From positions 124,001-188,000 of the forward strand of contig CAYPTB010000055.1 in the NCBI GenBank assembly GCA_964413535.1: a stretch of 64,000 bases of DNA. Reading direction: 5' to 3'. Numbering within the stretch: the stretch's first letter is position 1; the number at the start of each line of letters is the position of its first letter. Origin of the DNA: CAYPTB01 sp964413535. GTDB lineage: Bacteria > Planctomycetota > UBA1135 > GCA-002686595. Positions 24,246-31,308 of this stretch are shown piece by piece. A program made the translations under genes and the position numbers. Below the pieces are notes generated by a model, which was given only the letters and a program-made list of their open reading frames with translations, had not been told where the DNA came from and did no database searches.

Positions 24246-24273
24246 GATCGTCCGGAGGAGGTTCCGGACGATC
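24246..24273 (+). terminator. Strong hairpin after the FG-GAP gene
   Basis: Perfect 11-bp stem GATCGTCCGGA / TCCGGACGATC around a six-base GGAGGT loop, 62 nt after the stop. No T-run follows, but the position between two plus-strand genes fits a terminator. Confidence 0.55.
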
Positions 24274-24301
24274 CCGGATCGAGTTCCAGCGGGTCCGCCG
24301 A

Positions 24302-24330
24302 TTGTCCTGGTCGGAGGCGCGCGCTAGTGT
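24302..24330 (+). promoter_or_regulatory. Candidate promoter TTGTCC-17-TAGTGT
   Basis: TTGTCC (24302-24307), 17 bp and TAGTGT (24325-24330) end six bases before the ATG at 24337, giving a leaderless transcript. It is the best -35/-10 pair among the near-start boxes in this window. Confidence 0.5.
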
Positions 24331-24336
24331 CCCGCG

Positions 24337-25278
24337 ATGGTCGCGAATTCATCGCTGCAGGGAGTGATCCTCGCCGCTGGCAAGGGAACGCGCATCCGGC
24401 CGCTCTCCGAGCACCTGCCCAAGCCGCTCCTGCCGATCCTCGGGAAGCCGCTGCTCCAGTGGCAGATCGAGGCGATGCACGACCTCGGGATCCGCGACGT
24501 GGTGATCGTCATCGGACACCTCGGACACCATGTCGTGCGCGAGTTCGGCGACGGCCGGCGGCTGGGCGTCAACCTGACCTACGTCGAGCAGGAAGAGATG
24601 CTCGGCATCGCCCACGCCGTGGCGCAGCTCGTGCCCCACGTCGATCGTCCGTTCCTCCTGTTCCTGGGTGACATCTTCTTCGAGACGGAGGACCTCTCCA
24701 GCATGTTGGAGCTCTTCGCTCGCCCGGACGTGCACGGAGTGCTGGCCGTGAAGCGCGAGCCGAACGTCGACGCCATCCGCCGGAACTTCACGGTGGAGCT
24801 CGACGCCGCGGGCTTCGTGCGCCGCGTGATAGAGAAGCCGCGCAATCCGGCGACGGACCTCAAGGGGTGCGGTCTGTACCTCTTCGACGAGTCGATGTTC
24901 GACGCCATTCGCCGTACGCCGCGGACGGCGCTGCGCGACGAGTACGAGCTCACCGAAGCGATCCAGATCTTCATCGACGGCGGTGCGGGGGTCGTCCCCG
25001 CGCCCGTGGTGCAGAGCGACCTGAACCTCTCGAGCGGTTCGGATCTGCTCGACATCAACCTGCACGTCATGCGCAAGGCCGGGCGCGAGAACTGGATCGC
25101 GGAGGACGCCCTGGTGGAGGAGGGCGCCGTACTGGATCGCGTGGTCGTGATGGCGGGTGCTCGAGTCCCGCACGACGCACGCCTCGAGGAATGTCTCGTG
25201 ATGCCTGGTGAGCGAGCCACCGCGGGCGAGCACCGGCGCATCATCTTCATGCGCGGCCACGAGATTTCCTGCGTCTGA
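24337..25278 (+). CDS. Sugar-1-phosphate nucleotidyltransferase (RmlA/GalU-like)
   Basis: 313 aa. The NTP_transferase signature GVILAAGKGTRIRPLSEHLPKPLLP lies at the start, with the product lysine in KPLLP. A second metal site is in FLGDIFF, and VIEKP follows. The C-terminal part is short, with a degenerate left-handed helix (IAEDALVEEGAVLDRVVVMAG). The enzyme makes an NDP-sugar from NTP and a sugar 1-phosphate, probably for LPS or exopolysaccharide. The sugar (glucose, mannose or a heptose) cannot be decided. It stands alone between the FG-GAP protein and larE. Confidence 0.85.
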   Translation: MVANSSLQGVILAAGKGTRIRPLSEHLPKPLLPILGKPLLQWQIEAMHDLGIRDVVIVIGHLGHHVVREFGDGRRLGVNLTYVEQEEMLGIAHAVAQLVPHVDRPFLLFLGDIFFETEDLSSMLELFARPDVHGVLAVKREPNVDAIRRNFTVELDAAGFVRRVIEKPRNPATDLKGCGLYLFDESMFDAIRRTPRTALRDEYELTEAIQIFIDGGAGVVPAPVVQSDLNLSSGSDLLDINLHVMRKAGRENWIAEDALVEEGAVLDRVVVMAGARVPHDARLEECLVMPGERATAGEHRRIIFMRGHEISCV

Positions 25279-25369
25279 GTGTGTCGATCCCGTTCCGACG
25301 CCGGGATGCTCCAGGGGAGGCCGCTGGGCAGTGCTCGACCGCGCTCATCCGGAGGTTTGCGACCGCGGG

Positions 25370-25375
25370 TATCGT
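25370..25375 (+). promoter_or_regulatory. TATCGT box before larE
   Basis: A TANNNT box ends six bases before the larE ATG (spacer GGGGAG), a leaderless position, or the GGGGAG could act as ribosome binding site. No -35 is visible. Confidence 0.35.
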
Positions 25376-25381
25376 GGGGAG

Positions 25382-26239
25382 ATGAGCGCGGATCTGCTCG
25401 CGGAGAAGGCGGTCCTGCTCCGCGATCGCCTGCGCAGCTTGGGGAGCATGGCCGTCGCTTTCTCGGGCGGCGTGGATTCCACGGTGCTCCTGCACGCCGC
25501 GCACGCCGTCCTCGGTTCGCGAGCGGTGGGGGTCCTCGCCGACTCGCCGTCGCTGCCGCGCATCGAGCTCGAGGATGCGCTCGCGACGGCCGCCTCGATC
25601 GGCGCGTGTCTGGAGGTCGTGGCGACGCACGAGCTAGCCGATGCGCGCTATTCCGCGAACGCCGGCGACCGCTGCTACTTCTGCAAGTCGGCTCTGTTCG
25701 ACGCGATGCAGCTCGTCGCCGCGCGGCACGACCTTGCCTCCTTGGCCTTCGGCGCGATCACCGACGACCTCGCCGACGATCGTCCGGGTGCGCGCGCAGC
25801 CGGCGAACGCGGAGTCGTCGCCCCGCTCCTCGAATGCGGTTACTCGAAGGAGGACGTACGGGCCCATGCGCGCCGACATGGCCTGCGGGTCGCGGAGAAG
25901 CCGGCGTCGGCTTGCCTCGCTTCGCGCCTTCCGACAGGGACGCGCGTCACGCGCGCCAGGCTCGCTCGAATCGAGCGAGCCGAGGAAGGTCTGCGCGCGT
26001 TCGGTCTCTCCGTGCTGCGGGTGCGCGACCGCGGGGTGCTCGCGGCAGTGGAGGTGGGAACGGACGAGCTCGAGCGTGCTCGCGAGCTCCGGCCGCAGCT
26101 CGAGCGCGAGCTCGCGCGGCTCGGCTTCGAGGTCGTGGAGCTCGGCGCGTATCGCCCTCCCGCTGAACGGGGGACGCTTCCCCGCCCGGATCCCGGGCCT
26201 CCGGTCCGGGTGGAGAACGTCCCTGGAAACGACAGCTAG
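25382..26239 (+). CDS. larE: ATP-dependent sacrificial sulfur transferase LarE
   Basis: 285 aa from ATG 25382. The PP-loop is SGGVDST (28-34). The CYFCK pair (Cys98, Cys101) and Cys178 in SACLASRLPTGTRV align with the LarE sulfur-donor region; Cys176 of Lactobacillus LarE is the sacrificial cysteine. LarE adds sulfur to carboxylated nicotinate adenine dinucleotide for the nickel-pincer cofactor of lactate racemase and related enzymes. larB and larC are not in the window, so the cofactor assignment depends on genes elsewhere. It converges with the minus-strand block, 20 bp apart. Confidence 0.85.
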   Translation: MSADLLAEKAVLLRDRLRSLGSMAVAFSGGVDSTVLLHAAHAVLGSRAVGVLADSPSLPRIELEDALATAASIGACLEVVATHELADARYSANAGDRCYFCKSALFDAMQLVAARHDLASLAFGAITDDLADDRPGARAAGERGVVAPLLECGYSKEDVRAHARRHGLRVAEKPASACLASRLPTGTRVTRARLARIERAEEGLRAFGLSVLRVRDRGVLAAVEVGTDELERARELRPQLERELARLGFEVVELGAYRPPAERGTLPRPDPGPPVRVENVPGNDS

Positions 26240-26259
26240 GCGGCGTCGGCACTCGCCCG

Positions 26260-27411
26260 TCAGCGCTGGAAGATCGGCAGGAGCTCTTCGCTCATGGCCA
26301 GGACCAGGCAGTTCATCGCGGTCGCATAGCCGTCGCCGTACTGCGCGTCCTTCCAGTTGCCCTCGGGCTCCTGCTCGGCCAACAGGTCCTTGAACTCCTT
26401 CCGACTCCAGCGCTCGAAGTGTGTCGGATCGGGATGCTGCCAGAGCGCTTCCGCCAGGTAGAGGCGCTCGTAGTGCGGGAAGCGCGAGAGCTCGCCGGTT
26501 CCCAGTGCGCGCAGTTCGAGCTCGCGCCAGATGGCGTCGATACCGTGCTCCACCGAATCGCCGGCGTACTCGCCGAGAGCGTACAAGGTCGACACGCCCG
26601 CCGCCGTCAGGGCCAGCGTTGCGGGAACGTCGGGATTGCCGAGCTCGTAGGCGAAGAGCCCGTTCTCGCGCTGCGTCTTCTTGACGTATTCCTCCGCTCG
26701 CCGCACGACGCCGAAGTCCACGTTGATCCCGGCGTTGCGCGCTGCGCGCAAGGCCTGAACGAGGCAGACCGTCACCGACCCTTCGTGCTGCGGCGAACGC
26801 ATCGGCGCGTAGAACCAGCCGCCCTCGCCGCCCTGGGAGCGCTCGATCAGCCGTACGGCGGCTTGTAGCGCGCCGCGCAGGCGCTCCCCGCGCCCCGTGC
26901 GCGGAGAGACCGAGTAAGCCTGCGCCAGAGCGAGCGTGGCGAAGCCGTGACCGTGCATCTTCACGCCCGGCGGCTCGGTATCGCGCCCGATGAAACCATC
27001 CGCTTTCGAGTGGGCGAGCAGGTAGTCGACCGCGCGCAAGACGTTCGCGCCAAGGGCGCCGCGACCGTCGGCGTTGCCGCCGGCCATGAGAGCCAACGCG
27101 CCGAGCGCCGTCGTCGCGACCGGCACGTGCACTTCGGCGTTCGCGCCCACCGGAATCGATCCGTCGAGACCCTCCGCCTGGCGCTTCGCGAGCCACGCCA
27201 ACCCGCGCGCGAGCGCACCGTGCACGGCGACGTCGCGCGGGGTCTCCGCGACCGTCCTCTCGATCGGCGCTTGCTGCGGCGGGGGAAGGGCGACTCCGTT
27301 TCCGCCTTCACCGAGGGCGGCATCCGCGAGGGACAACGCGCCCGAGAGCGCGAGGAAGATCGCGCCGAGCCTCTCCGCGCGCAGCCTCACGCGACTCGGG
27401 AAGGCGTGCAC
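26260..27411 (-). CDS. Squalene-cyclase-like alpha/alpha-barrel protein, paralogue A
   Basis: 383 aa, GTG start; a further in-frame GTG eight codons in (VRLRAERLGAIFLALSGALS) may be the real signal-peptide start. The mature part has repeats like those of prenyltransferase/squalene-hopene cyclase (GLAWLAKRQAEGLDGSIP, GGEGGWFYAP, ENGLFAYELG, QEPEGNWKD). The DxDD protonation motif of true cyclases is absent, so it is a structural or binding member. The C-terminus LPIFQR is identical to that of the paralogue at 33728-34867. Upstream is the MITE-like element, which separates it from the rest of the cluster. Confidence 0.75.
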   Translation of the reverse strand: MHAFPSRVRLRAERLGAIFLALSGALSLADAALGEGGNGVALPPPQQAPIERTVAETPRDVAVHGALARGLAWLAKRQAEGLDGSIPVGANAEVHVPVATTALGALALMAGGNADGRGALGANVLRAVDYLLAHSKADGFIGRDTEPPGVKMHGHGFATLALAQAYSVSPRTGRGERLRGALQAAVRLIERSQGGEGGWFYAPMRSPQHEGSVTVCLVQALRAARNAGINVDFGVVRRAEEYVKKTQRENGLFAYELGNPDVPATLALTAAGVSTLYALGEYAGDSVEHGIDAIWRELELRALGTGELSRFPHYERLYLAEALWQHPDPTHFERWSRKEFKDLLAEQEPEGNWKDAQYGDGYATAMNCLVLAMSEELLPIFQR

Positions 27412-27548
27412 GCCTTCTCACCGGTTGTTCGCAGCGAGGCTTCGACCACCCGCATCCTCGGTGTCGGGCTCGTTCGGTGCGCGGCGCTGGGACGAGGCGC
27501 GCGCCACCGGCTCTCGGGACGTTTCGCGCGCAAGGTGGAAGGACCGGA
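27412..27548. other. Upstream region of barrel protein A
   Basis: 137 bp between the gene start (minus) and the MITE-like element. I see no gene and no clear promoter. Confidence 0.4.
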
Positions 27549-27715
27549 CTAGCAGCCTGTTGAAGAAGTGCTCCGGATGCCAGGTGCCCGGCATCCGCTT
27601 CGGTGCGGTGCCCGGGAACGCAGGCGAATTAGTGAATTCTCCGAGGCTCTCGGGTGCCGCACTGGAGTGGAGGACGGGTTCATGGCGCCGGATGACTTCT
27701 TCAATGGGTTGCTAG
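27549..27715. mobile_element. MITE-like element with 28-bp imperfect terminal inverted repeats
   Basis: The left end (27549-27576) and the reverse complement of the right end (27688-27715) match at 23 of 28 positions. Both begin CTAGCA and share TTGAAGAAGT and TCCGG. Similarity continues inward (GCCA....CCCG). CTAG at both extremes looks like a 4-bp target duplication. The interior (about 110 bp) has no ORF. The termini recall the TTTTTCAACA...CTGCTA ends of IS1182-type elements, so this is probably a non-autonomous derivative or a relic. The right-hand CTAG supplies the TAG stop of the neighbouring gene. Confidence 0.65.
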
Positions 27716-28479
27716 GGCCGGCGGTTCAGGCGCCGGTAGTAGGAGTCGATCCAATCGCGGTACTGCGTCGGGAGATCGCCGCCTCCCTGGCTGCGGAACA
27801 CTTCGCGGGCGTGGGGCGGGAGCTCGCCCCAGCGTTCGCCCTCGTCGCCGCCGCGTTGGGGTAGACCGTCGCGGTTTCCCGGAGGAGGCTCGTTCGGATG
27901 GTTCTCCGAGGCCTCGTCGGAGGCGTCGTCTGCGGCAGGATCTCCTCCAGCAGGTTTCTCTTCTGGGCCCTCGGGCTTCCCGCTCGGCCTCTCGGGAGTC
28001 GGCTCCGGCTCCTGGGGGCGGTCGCCACGGTCCTGGTCGAGCGGACTCTCGCCCTCGTTCGGTTTCGGTTTGCCGTTCCCCGAGCCGCCCGACTGCGCCG
28101 TTTGCCGCGACTGCGACACCGCGATCTCCAGCAAACGGTCCATGTCCCGCACGACGCCCTGCGACTGCTCTTGCGTCGTGCGGAGCAGGTCGTCCAGGCC
28201 GCTGTCCTGCGGCACTTCGAGGGGGACCTCGCCCGCTGCGGCGTCGGACAGGTAGACGTCGATCGTCCGCAGGGCGCGTTCGACGCGAGCGACGATCTCG
28301 CGCATCTCGCGCTGGGCGTCGTCGCCCCGGCGCGCGGAGGGCGGGGGAGGGAGCCGTGGTTCCTGCACGGTCGCGAGCTCGGTCGGCGGCGCGGGAGGGA
28401 ACGCTCTGGCGAGCGCCGGGGGGGCGAGGAGCGCGAGTGCGGCGAGCGCGAAGCCCGTGGTGGTGCTGCTCGTGGTCAT
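27712..28479 (-). CDS. Exported low-complexity protein of the DUF4175 cluster
   Basis: 255 aa. After a signal peptide (MTTSSTTTGFALAALALLAPPALA) there is a helical segment (QREMREIVARVERALRTIDVYL) and a Pro/Glu/Gly-rich disordered middle. A conserved-looking C-terminus WGELPPHAREVFRSQGGGD...YRDWIDSYYRRLNR closes it. Such a tail (x-LPP-x-x-R-x-x-Y-R-x-WIDxYYRxLN) recurs in proteins next to DUF4175 genes. Its ATG overlaps the stop of the 943-aa coiled-coil gene. The stop TAG is formed by the edge of the MITE-like element, so the native end could be slightly altered. Confidence 0.65.
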   Translation of the reverse strand: MTTSSTTTGFALAALALLAPPALARAFPPAPPTELATVQEPRLPPPPSARRGDDAQREMREIVARVERALRTIDVYLSDAAAGEVPLEVPQDSGLDDLLRTTQEQSQGVVRDMDRLLEIAVSQSRQTAQSGGSGNGKPKPNEGESPLDQDRGDRPQEPEPTPERPSGKPEGPEEKPAGGDPAADDASDEASENHPNEPPPGNRDGLPQRGGDEGERWGELPPHAREVFRSQGGGDLPTQYRDWIDSYYRRLNRRP

Positions 28480-31307
28480 TCTTCCTCCGCGGGGGGCAAG
28501 GGGTGGCCGGGGGCGGGCGTCTCGTCGGGATCGGGATAGCCCAGGCGCGCGCGGAACGTCCGGAAGAGCTCGGTCGTGCGCTCGTGGCGGACCGCGAGCC
28601 GCATCACCTCATCGAGGATCAGCGGATGGACCTCGCTCGGATCCGTCTCACCCAACTCGGGGTAGAGGACCAGCAAGCGTTCGACGGCTTCCTGGATCTC
28701 GATCTCCATCCGGCGCAACAGCTTCAGCTCCGCCTGGGGCGGAACGAGTCGATTCTCGGTCTGCTCCTCTTCCTGCTGCTCTCGTTCCTGGCCGCGCTCG
28801 TTCTCCTCTTCGCGACGCCGCTGCTCCTCTGCGAGGGACTCGAGCAACCACTCGAAGCGTTCCTCGACGTCGCGCTGCAGGGCCATCACGCGTTCGGTGA
28901 CGAGCACGTCGCCGTCGTCGGACAGCTCCGCGGCGATGTCGGCGAGGTCGCTCTGGATCTGACGCAGGATCTCGGCGGAGACGGCGCTCTCTTCACCTTC
29001 GAGGGCCAGCGCCATCTTTCCGGAGCGCTCGGCCAGCACTTCTTCCTCCCGGGCGATGCGGCGCAGCCGCAGGCGCTGCGCCCGGCTCGGACGGTCGTTC
29101 TCGCGCAGTACGGCGGCGATCTCCGTCGTTGCGGCCATCTGCTCGCGGTGCGAGGCGAGCGCGGATCGAAGCTCCTCGGTGATGCGGAAGAGCAACTCCT
29201 CCTGGCGCAATCGCTCGTATTGCTCCTCCTCCTTCTCGAGCTCCTCGCGAGCGCGTTCGAGCTCGCGTTCGACTTCGCGCTCGGAGCGCTCGGCTTCGTC
29301 CAGCTCTCCCTCACGGAGCTCGCTCTCCGCTTCCGCTGCGGATTTCCGGGCACGGTCGAGGCCGGCGCTCGCCTCGGGGTTCTTCTTCTCCTGGTCGCGC
29401 TTGGCGAGTCGCAGGATCTCTTCGCGGATCCGTCCTTGCTCGCGTGCGAGCTCCTCGGCCCGGCTCCGGTCCTCGGGCGTCGTGGGGCGCACCCCGTCGC
29501 GCGAGGCTTGCTGCGCGCGCGTGAGGGCTTCCAGCGCCTGGCGCTGTGCTTCGGCGGCGGATGCGCTCTTGCCCGCCTCGATGTCGCCGGCCGCGCGCTC
29601 CATGGCGCGTTCCGCTTCGCGCAGTCGATCCTCCACGGCAGCAGAGGACTCGGCGTCCATGCTGCCTTCGCGCGCCGAGGACGTGAGCTCTCCGACGCGT
29701 TTCGCGAGCGCTCGCTGACCGGCGGCGGTTTCGGAGGCGGTGCTCGACGCCGCCTTGCCGCGCGCTGCCTCGAGGGCGGCCTGCGCTTTCTCGAGCGCTT
29801 CCCCGGCCCGCGTCGCGTCCTCGCGTGCCTCGGCGGGGGATTCGCGCCGCGCCCCGGCGGACGCTTCGCGCATGGCCGATGCCGCGCGGTCGAGCTCTGC
29901 TCCCGCTTCGCGTGCTTCGGGTGTCGAGCCCTGAGCCGCGGACGAGAGCCCGCGCGCCAGGCGTTCTGCTTCACGCGCGAGATCTGCTTGCGAGCCGGAG
30001 AGCGCCTCGGCCATGCGCCCCAGGTCCTCGAGACCCTGACGCAGGTCGCGCGCGGCTTCTTCGGTGGCCTCCGCGGCACCCTGCGCTCGCGGGTCCCCTG
30101 CCTTGGTGCGAGCGGCCTCCGCCGCACGCTCGAGCGCCGAGCTCACGTCGCGCGCCAGCAGCCCGGCGACGGAGTCCTCCGGGACGAGGGGCTCCAGCGC
30201 CGCCGAAGCACGCTCCCGGGCTTCCTGCGCCGCGCGGCGCGTTTCCTCTGAGGTCGCTTCGAGCTCCGCTGCTCCCTCGTCGGCCGCGCTCTGCGCGCTC
30301 GCGGAATCGCCTTCCTGGCGGGCGCGTTGGAGCGCTTCCAGCGCTCGACGCAGGGCGCGAGCGACGACCTCCGCGGCTTCGTCGCTGGACGCGCGCGCGT
30401 GTCGGTCGGCGCGCTCGAGCGCCTGCTCGAGCTGACGCTCCAGCTCCGCCGCATCTTCCGGAGAAGCGCTCCTCGCCGTGCGCGACACTTCGCGCAACGT
30501 CTGGGCGCCGGCCTCGAGTCGGCTGGCGCGCATCTCCGCGCGCCGAGCCGCCTCGACCTCGTCCCACGCCTTGGCGAGTTCGGTGCGCTCCTGCGGTCGC
30601 CACGCTTCGAGCAGCGCGCGGTCGGCCTCGAGGTCGGCGCGTAGCTCCTGCAGCAGGGCTTCGATCTGCTCCAGCTCCATGGACCCGCTCTCGCGTCCCA
30701 TTCGCTCGGTCGCCGCGAGGAGTCGACGTTCCTCTTCGAGGGCGCGCGCGATGTCCGCCTCGAGCTCGCGCTGCGCCGCGTTCGAGCTGTTCTCGCGGAG
30801 CTCCGCGGTCTCGTCCCGCAGCTCGCGTTCCCGCGAGGCGAGCTCGTCGAGCACGCGCTTCATCTCGCGCACGCGATCGAGGTTCTCCTCGATGCCGTCG
30901 AGGTCCCCCCGCTCCATCAGGATGGCGAGCAGTCGCTCGAGCCCCTGGATGACCTCGGCTTGACTCTCGAGCGACTGAACGACCTGACCCGACTCCACGC
31001 GACTGCGCGCGTCGTCCATGGACTCCTCGAGGGTGAGCGAGCGCCCGCTCCCCGCGCGATCGTCGAGGAGCTCGATGCCTTCCTTCAAGAGCTCGACGGC
31101 TCGCGGGCGGCCCTCCGCCTCCAGGCGCAGCACCAGCACGTCCATGGTCTGCCGCAGGCGTTTGAGCTGACGAGCGAGCAACGCTTGCTCCTCCGCGATC
31201 CCGGCCAACTCGCGGCTCTCGAGCGCGTCGTCCGGAAGAGCGGAAGGGGTCGGCCCCCAGGGGGAAAGGAAGCCGAGCGAAGCCAGGAGGATCGAAGCGC
31301 AGGTCAT
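28476..31307 (-). CDS. 943-aa exported coiled-coil protein
   Basis: A signal peptide (MTCASILLASLGFLSPWG) is followed by an almost continuous Ala/Arg/Glu-rich heptad pattern from about residue 40 to 850 and a short C-terminal domain (LGETDPSEVHPLILDEVMRL). The predicted rod would be over 100 nm if uninterrupted. The composition (Glu+Ala+Arg over half) is extreme even for this genome. It starts two bases after the DUF4175 gene and overlaps the next gene. I infer a periplasmic rod or scaffold working with DUF4175; no enzymatic motif is present. Confidence 0.7.
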   Translation of the reverse strand: MTCASILLASLGFLSPWGPTPSALPDDALESRELAGIAEEQALLARQLKRLRQTMDVLVLRLEAEGRPRAVELLKEGIELLDDRAGSGRSLTLEESMDDARSRVESGQVVQSLESQAEVIQGLERLLAILMERGDLDGIEENLDRVREMKRVLDELASRERELRDETAELRENSSNAAQRELEADIARALEEERRLLAATERMGRESGSMELEQIEALLQELRADLEADRALLEAWRPQERTELAKAWDEVEAARRAEMRASRLEAGAQTLREVSRTARSASPEDAAELERQLEQALERADRHARASSDEAAEVVARALRRALEALQRARQEGDSASAQSAADEGAAELEATSEETRRAAQEARERASAALEPLVPEDSVAGLLARDVSSALERAAEAARTKAGDPRAQGAAEATEEAARDLRQGLEDLGRMAEALSGSQADLAREAERLARGLSSAAQGSTPEAREAGAELDRAASAMREASAGARRESPAEAREDATRAGEALEKAQAALEAARGKAASSTASETAAGQRALAKRVGELTSSAREGSMDAESSAAVEDRLREAERAMERAAGDIEAGKSASAAEAQRQALEALTRAQQASRDGVRPTTPEDRSRAEELAREQGRIREEILRLAKRDQEKKNPEASAGLDRARKSAAEAESELREGELDEAERSEREVERELERAREELEKEEEQYERLRQEELLFRITEELRSALASHREQMAATTEIAAVLRENDRPSRAQRLRLRRIAREEEVLAERSGKMALALEGEESAVSAEILRQIQSDLADIAAELSDDGDVLVTERVMALQRDVEERFEWLLESLAEEQRRREEENERGQEREQQEEEQTENRLVPPQAELKLLRRMEIEIQEAVERLLVLYPELGETDPSEVHPLILDEVMRLAVRHERTTELFRTFRARLGYPDPDETPAPGHPLPPAEEE

Positions 31308-31308
31308 C

